The notes under the pieces are model-generated. The model was not told the origin of the DNA. It saw only the letters and a list, made by a program, of their open reading frames with translations, and did not search any database. A DNA stretch of 64,000 nucleotides from G963663775 sp963664255 (GTDB lineage: Bacteria; Bacillota; Clostridia; Oscillospirales; Butyricicoccaceae), in NCBI GenBank assembly GCA_963664255.1, contig OY760938.1, forward strand, positions 2,294,001 through 2,358,000, read 5' to 3'. This document shows positions 17,979-25,872 of the stretch, piece by piece. How positions within the stretch are numbered: the first letter of the stretch is position 1; each line of letters begins with the position of its first letter. The position numbers and the translations under genes are program-made.

Positions 17979-18617
17979 GTGCAGTTCCTTTCTGAACGAA
18001 CCGCAATCGAAGAGGTTGCCGCTCTCATTTTAGATGCGGCTGCAAATCTTTATAAAAGCACAAAGTATATTTATGCGCTTAGTCGAGCCGATTTTTATAG
18101 CTGCTCGGTCAAAGATGTGTTCAAAGTGATACTGAATAATCTGCGGCAGGTAGACACTTTGCAGGCGTTGGGACTACATATTGACGCAGAAAGCTGTCCG
18201 GAGATGGCAACAGCGGAATATGAAAAGGTTTTTTCCTTGTTGGTCTATAGCTTTGCAGTGCGGCTTCCCACCTTGCAGCGGGTACAGATTCAGGGAGAGC
18301 GTTTGAGCGATGCACAGATTCAGGCCATTTATGATTATATCATGCAAAAGGGCATTGCAAATCATGGGGAGCTGGTGGCAGAAAGCTTTGCGGACATGAA
18401 GGTGCGCATCCGCAAAAAGCAGCAGGTGGTGCCGTATAATGCCGACTGGTACAAAGCCTTTCTGTATACGTATGTTCCGTCATTGGCAGAAATCAATAAT
18501 CGCAACGTGTTTTTGTTTGGCACAGTCGACATTTTATTTATGATGTATTATATGCGTCTGGAGGAAGAACTGCAAGCAATGCTGACACGATACAGCGCAA
18601 AAGCAAGCAGGGTGTGA
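17979..18617 (+). CDS. Unrecognised protein, about 212 residues
   Basis: Soluble, mostly helical by composition, with no motif that I can name. GTG at 17979 has AGGGGAGGGG six bases upstream; an in-frame GTG at 17973 overlaps that SD. The region QRVQIQGERLSDAQIQAIYDY and the hydrophobic C-terminal stretch VFLFGTVDILFMMYYMRLEE are the most distinctive parts. It is divergent from the Pro/Glu-rich protein gene and followed by a promoter and the deacetylase-like gene, so its position suggests an envelope or sporulation context only. Confidence 0.65.
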   Translation: MQFLSERTAIEEVAALILDAAANLYKSTKYIYALSRADFYSCSVKDVFKVILNNLRQVDTLQALGLHIDAESCPEMATAEYEKVFSLLVYSFAVRLPTLQRVQIQGERLSDAQIQAIYDYIMQKGIANHGELVAESFADMKVRIRKKQQVVPYNADWYKAFLYTYVPSLAEINNRNVFLFGTVDILFMMYYMRLEEELQAMLTRYSAKASRV

Positions 18618-18643
18618 CTTTGGCGTTTGCAGTTGCAATATGG

Positions 18644-18672
18644 TTGACTTTTTCTTCGTCACATTATATAAT
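18644..18672 (+). promoter_or_regulatory. Promoter of the deacetylase-like gene
   Basis: TTGACT (18644-18649), a 17-base spacer and TATAAT (18667-18672), about 55 bases before the ATG at 18728. Confidence 0.7.
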
Positions 18673-18727
18673 AGTACAGCAGATTTGAATGGCGTATGCC
18701 GAAAAAATGGAGTTATCGGGGTGACAT

Positions 18728-19789
18728 ATGTACTGGGGCAGTGTGAAATTTTTTAAACACCTGATTCTGCTGATTTTTTTCGGTTCTTTTGCAATTTCCA
18801 TCATATTCGCAATTTTCTGGAGTGTAAAATATCATCATATTGATAGGGCACAGCAAGAACTGCAGCAGCAAATGGAGATTTTACAGCTGGAAAACAGCGA
18901 CTTTATGAGTGCACTGGAAAGCCTGAAAAATGGTTCTCCCGAAAAATTCTTAGCGATTTGCGAAGAAAACGGAATTTCGGCAGATGATGCGTTGCGTGCT
19001 TTACAAGAGGCAATCAATGCGCAAGACAGCACCACTGCGTTTGCAGAGCAGTCCTTCACGGATGGCAGCGATACCACCGCGCTGCCATCCTATGTTACAT
19101 CTTATCCCAATCTTTATGTAGCGACACCAGTCAAAGTGGCGTCACCAAAAGAACTGACCATCTATTTGACGTTTGACAACGGTCCAACCCCCACAACTGA
19201 CCGGATTTTAGATATTTTAGAACAATATCAGGTGAAAGCCACTTTTTTTGTGACCCCTGCGGAAGATGGCAGCGATGCAGAACGGTTGTGCCGCATTCGC
19301 GACGCAGGGCATACATTGGCATTGCGCCCTACCCAGAACGGGAAAATTGTATATGACGATGTGCAGGGATTTTTGGATGCATTTGCAGCGGCGTCAGAAC
19401 TGCTATATCATGCAACAGGCGTGCAGGCGAACATTTTTCGCTTTCCAGGCGGTAGTATCAATGACTACAATCGGTCAATCAGCATGGATTTAATTTCTGA
19501 AATGCATCGGCGCGGATATGTTTATTTTGATTGGAATGTCGATTGCGGACAAACAGATACCGTCAATACAACAGCGGGTATTATTTCAAACAAAATGATA
19601 CAAGCTGCAAAAAATAACAACAGTACAGTTGTATTGCTCTATGATGACTGGAATTGCGAGGCAACAGTGGATGCACTGGCAAACACAATTCAGGTTTTAA
19701 CAAAGCAGGGATATGCGTTTGACCGCTTGACAAATGCCATTAAGCCAGTGGTTTTCCAAGAGCAGTCGGATGTGAACAAGGCGTCATAG
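18728..19789 (+). CDS. Polysaccharide-deacetylase-fold protein with degenerate metal site
   Basis: 353 residues: an N-terminal membrane anchor (LILLIFFGSFAISIIFAIFW), a coiled-coil-like helix (RAQQELQQQMEILQLEN), a linker, then a NodB/CE4 domain from about residue 135. Motif 1 reads TFDNGP instead of TFDDGP, and motif 2 reads HTLALR where an active enzyme has HxxxH or HxxxD. The RFPGG motif 3 is present. Two metal ligands are therefore changed, and the protein may be inactive or binding-only. A bactofilin gene follows after about 45 bases, so the two may act together in cell shape or wall work. Confidence 0.82.
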   Translation: MYWGSVKFFKHLILLIFFGSFAISIIFAIFWSVKYHHIDRAQQELQQQMEILQLENSDFMSALESLKNGSPEKFLAICEENGISADDALRALQEAINAQDSTTAFAEQSFTDGSDTTALPSYVTSYPNLYVATPVKVASPKELTIYLTFDNGPTPTTDRILDILEQYQVKATFFVTPAEDGSDAERLCRIRDAGHTLALRPTQNGKIVYDDVQGFLDAFAAASELLYHATGVQANIFRFPGGSINDYNRSISMDLISEMHRRGYVYFDWNVDCGQTDTVNTTAGIISNKMIQAAKNNNSTVVLLYDDWNCEATVDALANTIQVLTKQGYAFDRLTNAIKPVVFQEQSDVNKAS

Positions 19790-19834
19790 TATTTGTTGGT
19801 TCTTTGCAATAATCTTGAGAACAGGAGAAACCAC

Positions 19835-20665
19835 ATGAGTTTAAAGGACAACTTTTATCAAGCAATCAGAGAACTGCTTGACCATAGCGGTCTAGTGGGG
19901 GATGATTTAACGGAAAAATCGAAAAAATCATCGGAGCTTGATGCTTATCTGGAAACTCCTGCGCCAAAGGAAAATTTTGCTGACGCTCCACCCCTGGCAC
20001 CAACATTTCGCGTGCCTGAGCCTGAGCCTGATTTTGCAATGCCACCAGATTTATCAGCCAAGACAAGCGGTGCGCAGTCGCCTTTGGCGGCGTCCGAAAC
20101 AGAATATACACCACCTTCCAAACCGAGAACAGACTACACACCGGAGGATGTATCCGAGCCGTTGGCATATTCGGTAGCTGCTTCGGAAATGACAGTTATT
20201 TCTAGAAATACATTGGTGTTGGGTGATATTCGCTCATTTGCAGGCATTTCGATTGAAGGAAGCGTCAAGGGGCAGGTAGAAGTGGTTAAGGATGCCTATA
20301 TTAGCGGCAAGGTATTGGGCAGTTTGAAGTGTAATAATGCAGCGATGCGTGGTTCCTCTTTGCAGGGTGATACGCTTGCAAAGGGCAATGTGCAGTTGGA
20401 TAACAACTCTGTGCTGCTGGGCAATTTGAATGCACAATATGCAAATGTAGACGGAAAAGTGAAAGGCAATCTGGATGTTTCCGGAAAAGTAGAAGTAGAT
20501 TCCAATGCTGTTATTTTAGGGGATGTGCGAACCTCCACGCTGACAGTGGTAGATGGCGCGAATATCAAAGGCTTTGTGAATACTACATTCATGACAGAAG
20601 ATGTCGAGCGTGTTTTTCCAGGCAACATTACCATTGCAGACGAAGAAGAATTTCCAAAAACATAA
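19835..20665 (+). CDS. Bactofilin (polymer-forming cytoskeletal protein)
   Basis: About 276 residues. A variable, Pro-rich N-terminal region of about 105 residues is followed by the beta-helical bactofilin domain with the repeated short strands ISIEGSVKGQVEV, AYISGKVLGSLKC and VDGKVKGNLDVSGKVEV. Such proteins form filaments at the membrane and place wall-modifying enzymes. ACAGGAGAAACC before ATG 19835 fixes the start; the TTG-type upstream reading is not used. The neighbour is a membrane-anchored CE4-like protein. Confidence 0.85.
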   Translation: MSLKDNFYQAIRELLDHSGLVGDDLTEKSKKSSELDAYLETPAPKENFADAPPLAPTFRVPEPEPDFAMPPDLSAKTSGAQSPLAASETEYTPPSKPRTDYTPEDVSEPLAYSVAASEMTVISRNTLVLGDIRSFAGISIEGSVKGQVEVVKDAYISGKVLGSLKCNNAAMRGSSLQGDTLAKGNVQLDNNSVLLGNLNAQYANVDGKVKGNLDVSGKVEVDSNAVILGDVRTSTLTVVDGANIKGFVNTTFMTEDVERVFPGNITIADEEEFPKT

Positions 20666-20678
20666 AAATAGAATACAT

Positions 20679-20727
20679 AATAGGAAGCATGGGTATGATT
20701 TACAACAGCCATGCTTCCTATTTTTTT
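20679..20727 (+). terminator. Terminator after the bactofilin gene
   Basis: AATAGGAAGCATGG / CCATGCTTCCTATT, a perfect 14-base stem with a 16-base loop and a T run. Confidence 0.92.
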
Positions 20728-20881
20728 GTCGGTCACACAATCGATCGCTCCCACGTATTTGGTTCATGGCAAAGCAGATACCACTGTTTTTTATAAACGG
20801 ATGACAGTTGAAATTGCAGTATGACATAAGAGGATAAAAACAAACAAGTCTGGTTTTTTGGAGAAAATATGGCTGTATCCC

Positions 20882-20927
20882 TAAAATGATGCAAGGCACA
20901 TCCCCTGTTTGGGATGTGCCTTGCATC
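20882..20927 (-). terminator. Terminator of the zinc-ribbon gene
   Basis: A perfect 17-base inverted repeat (GATGCAAGGCACATCCC and its complement) with a 6-base loop, just after the stop of the minus-strand gene. On the minus strand it is followed by ATTTTAG. Confidence 0.75.
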
Positions 20928-20941
20928 TAATAATCGGCGAA

Positions 20942-21214
20942 TTATCTTCTAAAACAGTCGCTGCAATAAACCGGACGACCATTGCGAGGTTCAAATGGAA
21001 CTTTGCAAGGCTTACCGCACTCAGAACATACAGCATCAAACATTTTTCTTTCGGCAGAATTGTTGCGTGAAAGTCCTTTTTTCGCAGCGCGACAACTCTT
21101 GCAACGCTGAGGTTCATTTGTAAAGCCCTTTTCCGCAAAAAATTCTTGCTCGCTCGCAGAGAAAACAAACTCTGCTCCACAGTCCTTGCATACAATTGTT
21201 TTGTCGTTGTACAT
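20942..21214 (-). CDS. Zinc-ribbon protein, 90 residues
   Basis: Contains three cysteine pairs: CKDCGAEFVFSASEQEF near the N-terminus, CKSC in the middle, and CSECGKPCKVPF...YCSDCF at the end. This is the short zinc-ribbon family common in Firmicutes (CxxCxxEFVFxxxEQEF). Its role is unproven. RBS AGAGGT before the ATG. It stands alone on the minus strand with its own terminator, and 405 bases separate it from the EAL-HDOD gene. In that gap I see only AT-rich sequence and no recognisable riboswitch. Confidence 0.82.
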   Translation of the reverse strand: MYNDKTIVCKDCGAEFVFSASEQEFFAEKGFTNEPQRCKSCRAAKKGLSRNNSAERKMFDAVCSECGKPCKVPFEPRNGRPVYCSDCFRR

Positions 21215-21620
21215 GAAATACCTCTTTAAAATGTGTTCACCAATTCTCGGTGTATATTAATTATATGCTTTATAGACCGTAAAGTCAATAAAGTTCAAGA
21301 AACATTTTTACAAAAGGCGAAAAGCAAACAGATTGGTTGGGTGATTTTCGCGGTATGCTTGTGCTGTTGCAAGGCGAAACTTCCTAGATATTTTCAGTAA
21401 CTCCAAAATATCTGTTGTGATTCTTTTTTTGCTATGCTATACTTTTTATAAAGAAAAGATGCGGCTGGGCTTTTTTATGTGCACTCTGCTAGTTTACAGC
21501 ATCCATATCCTCTCCAAAAGCGATTTCACATAGAAAACGCTAACATCCCTTTTTTTATTAGCTTTGCTCAAAAATTTTGATTTTGCAGCAAATATCCTTG
21601 AGAAATGGTGATACTTCAAT

Positions 21621-22832
21621 ATGATGAAAACATATATGGCGCGCCAACCGATTTTCGATGCCTCGATGAATGTGTTTGGATATGAATTGTTATATCGCAG
21701 CAGTACACAAAACGCATTTGATGAATCCATTGATGGCGATTATGCGACACGTCAAGTACTTTCCGATACGCTCACGACCTTTGGCACTGAAAATATCTTA
21801 AATGGGAAACGTGCTTTCATTAATTTTACACGTTCGTTGCTGTTGTCAGAGCTGCCGGATTTGATGAATCCTTCGGATTTTGTCATTGAAATTTTAGAGA
21901 ATGTTCCTGCGGATGCGCAGGTAATGGATCGCTTGATTGCGTTGCGTGTACGTGGCTTTACCTTAGCGTTGGATGACTATATTGGTGCACCGGAAAGCGA
22001 AGCGCTGTTGCCGCTTGTCGATATTGTAAAAGTAGACTTCAAGGGCATTTCTGCAACGTCACGTGAGAAATTGGTGCAGAAGCTACTGAAGAAAAAACTG
22101 CAGGTTTTGGCAGAAAAAGTGGAAACCCAGAACGATTTTGTCACGGCTAAAAAGATGGGATATACACTTTTTCAGGGCTATTTTTTTGCAAAACCCATCG
22201 TATTTTCCAAAACAGTGTTGTCCACCTCTTCCACAACCTATATTCGCGCTATTGATGAAATTCTGCACCATGATGCGGATTTTACGAAAATTTCTGCCAT
22301 TATTCGTTCGGATGTCACCTTGACATACCGCTTGCTACGACACGTCAACACGCTGCAATTCTGCCACTCTAACCCGATTACCAGCGTGAAGCCTGCCATT
22401 TTGCAAATGGGGGAACGCGCGACCTATCGTTGGCTGATGCTGGTGCTCATGCGGGACATGACACAACTGAGCAACAATGAGTTTTCAAAACTTGCCTTGG
22501 TGCGCGCATTGTTCTGCGAGCAAATTTGCAAGCTGGCAAAATTGCCGTACCAACAGGATGAAGCATATATTGCGGGGATGTTTTCCGTGATTGATACCAT
22601 GGTAAGCCAAGATTATGCTGAATTTTTGCGTGATATTTCGATTGCACCGGTTGTAATCGATGCTCTTTTACATAACGAAAACAAGCTTTCAGAAATCCTG
22701 GAATTTGTCCGCGCCTATGAAAGCGGTGATTGGGATTCTGCGCATGTGTTGATTGACCAATATGCGCTTTCTGATGATGCCATTATCAAGGCGTATCAAG
22801 AGGCAGTGCAAGCGGCAGACCATATGTTTTAA
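21621..22832 (+). CDS. EAL-HDOD (YuxH-like) signalling protein
   Basis: 403 residues with two domains. The N-terminal EAL-like domain (MARQPIFDASMNVFGYELLYR... to about 195) has lost the usual EAL catalytic word (IEILEN) and most metal ligands, so c-di-GMP hydrolysis is unlikely. The C-terminal HDOD domain starts at about 200. This fusion is known in motility and signalling regulation, with binding rather than enzymatic roles. The ATGATG at 21621 has only a weak ribosome site. Confidence 0.85.
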   Translation: MMKTYMARQPIFDASMNVFGYELLYRSSTQNAFDESIDGDYATRQVLSDTLTTFGTENILNGKRAFINFTRSLLLSELPDLMNPSDFVIEILENVPADAQVMDRLIALRVRGFTLALDDYIGAPESEALLPLVDIVKVDFKGISATSREKLVQKLLKKKLQVLAEKVETQNDFVTAKKMGYTLFQGYFFAKPIVFSKTVLSTSSTTYIRAIDEILHHDADFTKISAIIRSDVTLTYRLLRHVNTLQFCHSNPITSVKPAILQMGERATYRWLMLVLMRDMTQLSNNEFSKLALVRALFCEQICKLAKLPYQQDEAYIAGMFSVIDTMVSQDYAEFLRDISIAPVVIDALLHNENKLSEILEFVRAYESGDWDSAHVLIDQYALSDDAIIKAYQEAVQAADHMF

Positions 22833-22888
22833 TGAGCAACGCCAGGAAAATTTTGCATTATAACACCACATTTATATAATTCGACGCG

Positions 22889-22927
22889 TATGGGTACTGA
22901 AATTATAGAAGTGCCCATATTTTTTTT
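22889..22927 (+). terminator. Terminator after the EAL-HDOD gene
   Basis: TATGGGTAC / GTGCCCATA stem (one mismatch) with a 13-base loop and eight T. Confidence 0.8.
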
Positions 22928-22971
22928 ATGAACCTATCGTCGTGAACCCTACATAAAGGAGCTTTTTTAGT

Positions 22972-23466
22972 ATGACTGCGCGAACGCATATCTTGGGTGG
23001 GGCTGTGAGCGGTTTGGCGTTTGCGCTCTTCCGCCACGATACCCAGATTTTATCCATTGCAGCAGCGGTTTCCATCACTTCGGTCGGTGCGCTGTTTCCA
23101 GACATTGATAACCATCGCAGTAAGATGGGTGCACGCGTCAAAATCACATCTCGCGTGATTCAATCCACATTTGGACATCGCACCCTGTTTCACAGTCCTA
23201 TTTTATACCTTATTTTGCATTGTCTTGCCGTTTTATTTTTTCCTGCTGCTTTGCAGCCGTATGTTCCATGGTTTACACTGGGTGTTTGTTCCCATCTGGT
23301 GTTGGACGCTTTGAACAAAAAGGGAATTCCACTGTTTTATCCCTATCGAAAGCATTTTCGCCTTGCAAATATCCGCTCTGGCGGTGTTTTAGAGCAGTTT
23401 CTTGCGCTTTTGTTAGCATTGCTGATGCTGACAGAGCTGTGGCTCTTTTGGAAGCGATTGTTTTGA
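22972..23466 (+). CDS. YdjM-type membrane-bound metal-dependent hydrolase family protein
   Basis: 164 residues with about four hydrophobic segments. Family marks are THILGGAVSG at the N-terminus, the acidic LFPDIDNHRS, and FGHRTLFHSPI with two His, which make up a probable metal site as in the DUF457/YdjM family. In E. coli ydjM is LexA controlled, but no SOS box is evident here. RBS AAAGGAG. It converges with the minus-strand gene at 23479, leaving only 12 bases. Confidence 0.85.
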   Translation: MTARTHILGGAVSGLAFALFRHDTQILSIAAAVSITSVGALFPDIDNHRSKMGARVKITSRVIQSTFGHRTLFHSPILYLILHCLAVLFFPAALQPYVPWFTLGVCSHLVLDALNKKGIPLFYPYRKHFRLANIRSGGVLEQFLALLLALLMLTELWLFWKRLF

Positions 23467-23478
23467 AGCCACTTGCAA

Positions 23479-24078
23479 TTACAAAGCAAACCACTGCAGC
23501 AGCACATTCTCCAGCGGAACACGCAATGCGGCAAACAGTATGCTCAGCACGGCACAAATCGTAATTGCATTGCGATGTCTGCGCAGTGTATAAAAATACC
23601 GCCGTCGCTGTCCGCGCTGCAATTCTGCGGCGGTATCCAACACCGCTGCCCCTGTCAGCAGCAGACAGGGCACACTCACCACTGCACCAACCCCTAGGGT
23701 AATCATCGCCAGTACGATGCCTTTCGCACCCATTGCAACCATCAAAACTGCGACAGCGAAGGACAAGAAGAAGCCACGCAAGGCAATAATGACGCTGCAG
23801 AACAAAATCGCGGGTACACACAGACCAGATAAAATGCACAGCAAAAACCATGCCATGGTGGAGCACAAGACCGCGGCCAGACGTTGCAGAACAGGTGCGG
23901 TTTGGGTGCCTGTTTGCAGCATATGCAGCACAATTTGCTGCACCTCTTGCGAATCTTCTCGTAAAATACCTGCAAATGCGCCAACAACTGTTCCGCCCAG
24001 ATAAATGACCATCAAAAAGAGCAGCAGCGGCATGTGCCAAATGGATTCTATGGAATAAAACTGTATGCGCTGTTTCAT
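23479..24078 (-). CDS. SpoIIM-like integral membrane protein
   Basis: 199 residues with about five membrane segments. The central stretch FCSVIIALRGFFLSFAV followed by GAKGIVLAMITLGVG resembles the SpoIIM/DUF95 family, and the basic loop QRGQRRRYFYTLRRHRN sits before the last helix. In Bacillus, SpoIIM works with SpoIID and SpoIIP in engulfment. Family assignment is by eye, so medium confidence. RBS AAGGAGG before the ATG. The pdaA gene lies upstream on the same strand but is separated by a terminator. Confidence 0.6.
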   Translation of the reverse strand: MKQRIQFYSIESIWHMPLLLFLMVIYLGGTVVGAFAGILREDSQEVQQIVLHMLQTGTQTAPVLQRLAAVLCSTMAWFLLCILSGLCVPAILFCSVIIALRGFFLSFAVAVLMVAMGAKGIVLAMITLGVGAVVSVPCLLLTGAAVLDTAAELQRGQRRRYFYTLRRHRNAITICAVLSILFAALRVPLENVLLQWFAL

Positions 24079-24146
24079 GTAAGCCTCCTTGTCCGCTACT
24101 CTAACCTATGCGGAAAATGCACCTGTCATGCGCAGTCTATCCGCAA

Positions 24147-24190
24147 AAAACACTGTATGCAGTTTTTTGAAACGCTGCATACAGTGTTTT
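24147..24190. terminator. Terminator after pdaA
   Basis: AAAACACTGTATGCAG / CTGCATACAGTGTTTT, a perfect 16-base stem with a 12-base loop. A runs and T runs on the two sides make it suitable in either direction; on the minus strand it follows pdaA. Confidence 0.9.
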
Positions 24191-24205
24191 GCATGGTTCA
24201 TTTTT

Positions 24206-25015
24206 TTATGTGCACAAATCGCTGAGCGGTGCAAAGGTATAGCCCATGTCCTCCCATTTTCCCAGCAAGGCATCCAAAATTTCGGCATTGGTTTTGGAGG
24301 TGGAATGCAGCAATATAATCGCGCCATTGTGCACCCGCGGCAGCAGCTTGCTATAGGCTTCTTGGGCGGTCGGCTGATTGTCTGTGTACCAATCTACATA
24401 GGCAAGACTCCAAAATACCGTAAAATAGCCCATCGCCTGTGCTTGCTTGAGGTTTTCCAGACTGAACTTTCCCTGCGGCGGGCGATAGATTTTTGGCATT
24501 TCTTGTCCGGTCACCTCTTGATATAGGGCAGACAGTTCCTCTAATTCCGCTTGAAACGTTGCTTGCTGCGCAATTTGGGACATATCCGGATGATGAAACG
24601 TGTGATTTGCAACGATATGCCCTTCTGCAAGCATTCGCCGAATCAAATCCGGTGCGGTTTCTATGTAGTTCCCAACCACAAAAAATGTGGCAGGTGCATG
24701 GTGTTTTTGCAAGGCATTCAAAATCATGTCGGTATAGCCGTTTTCATAGCCTGCATCAAAGGTAAGATACAACACCTTCTGCTTTGTATCCCCCATGTAA
24801 AATGCATTGTACTGTTGCAGCTCCTCTTGGGTTGCATTTCCAATCGGCGGTACGCCTTCTGTCTGAAAAGACAATCCCCAATTATCTGCCATAGCAGGTG
24901 TCGTGTTTGCGGCGTCTGCTGTTTGCCATGGGTTTGCACCGTATAGTATGCCACTGGCGCAGCAGAGCAGCGCAGCTGCCAATATGCAGAGATATTTTTT
25001 GCATCCAAGCTTCAT
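24206..25015 (-). CDS. pdaA: Peptidoglycan N-acetylmuramic acid deacetylase, spore cortex type
   Basis: 269 residues with a signal peptide (CILAAALLCCASGILYGA) and a CE4 domain. The active-site words TFDAGYENG, NHTFHHP (HxxxH), RPPQGKFS and the C-terminal ILLHSTSKTN match PdaA, which prepares muramic acid for delta-lactam formation in the spore cortex. The Ala after TFD is normal for PdaA, unlike the changes in the 18728 gene. In the 288 bases between pdaA and the BofC-like gene I see nothing but a possible leader. Confidence 0.92.
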   Translation of the reverse strand: MKLGCKKYLCILAAALLCCASGILYGANPWQTADAANTTPAMADNWGLSFQTEGVPPIGNATQEELQQYNAFYMGDTKQKVLYLTFDAGYENGYTDMILNALQKHHAPATFFVVGNYIETAPDLIRRMLAEGHIVANHTFHHPDMSQIAQQATFQAELEELSALYQEVTGQEMPKIYRPPQGKFSLENLKQAQAMGYFTVFWSLAYVDWYTDNQPTAQEAYSKLLPRVHNGAIILLHSTSKTNAEILDALLGKWEDMGYTFAPLSDLCT

Positions 25016-25303
25016 TCACCATCTCGCTCCTCTTCTGATTGTTAGAAGCTGTATTCATAAACGAGAATGAGAGAAATAGGTATAGGTTTTTTACTAGGTA
25101 CGTCAAAATGACACAGGAATACAAGTTGCGCACGTCAGTGAAAGAAAGTCCCCTGGGGCTTGGTGTATTCCAAGGAGTGTTAACGCAGCATAGCGGAAAA
25201 AATATGCCTATTTCGCCTATTTGCTGTTATGAATACAGGTTCTTATGGCAGTATATGCAGAAGAGAACGTTTCATGACTTGAAAAATAAGCGCAAAACAC
25301 GTG

Positions 25304-25645
25304 TTAGCTTCCATAATCCTCTAAGAATCTTGCCAAATCTTCTTCGGAGGAGATGCCCATGCGCGCCTGCAAGGCTTTTTGGTCCGCTGCTGGCAGTGTG
25401 TCCACCCAAATATCGGTTATCAGAGCCGGAATCTCTTGCCCTTTGATAAAAATCGCAACGCGACCATCCTGAATGCCGGCGGAATAGGGTGCTTCTGCCG
25501 TATATGCCACCGATGGAAGGGCTGTCGTTTTGCGGAAGGTATGCATCATTACCATGCCTGCAACAATGCAAATGGTTAGAGCGATGATAAAATACCTGCG
25601 CAAAATTTCGCCGTATGTGCTTTGAATTTGACCTTGTTTTTGCAT
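25304..25645 (-). CDS. BofC C-terminal-domain-like protein
   Basis: 113 residues: an N-terminal membrane anchor (YFIIALTICIVAGMVMM), then a short domain that ends IPALITDIWVDTLPAADQKAL...LARFLEDYGS. This ending resembles the C-terminal domain of BofC, the forespore protein that restrains SpoIVB signalling in Bacillus, and is common in small clostridial proteins of unknown role. RBS GAGGTGA before the ATG. Divergent from the PBP gene. Confidence 0.6.
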   Translation of the reverse strand: MQKQGQIQSTYGEILRRYFIIALTICIVAGMVMMHTFRKTTALPSVAYTAEAPYSAGIQDGRVAIFIKGQEIPALITDIWVDTLPAADQKALQARMGISSEEDLARFLEDYGS

Positions 25646-25872
25646 ATTTTCACCTCGAAATCCGTTTTGTTATGCATAGATTGCCCTATTTTTTGTGGAT
25701 TTAAACCATTTGTTTTTTTATTTCGGGTATTTCTGTATTTTTGTAGATTTCTGCTTTAGAAATTGATATAATATGAAAATAGCATCCAAGGGGCTTGGGT
25801 GCTGCATTGCTATGTGAGAACGTGGCAGCCGCCGACAGCAATCAATCAGCGGCGGAAAAGGAGGCATACAAT

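Noticed and set aside
21215..21620. c-di-GMP riboswitch before the EAL-HDOD gene
   Set aside because: The conserved words of GEMM riboswitches are not found in this stretch.
25039..25446. 135-codon plus-strand ORF
   Set aside because: Its second half is antisense to the BofC-like gene, and the protein has no sensible domain.
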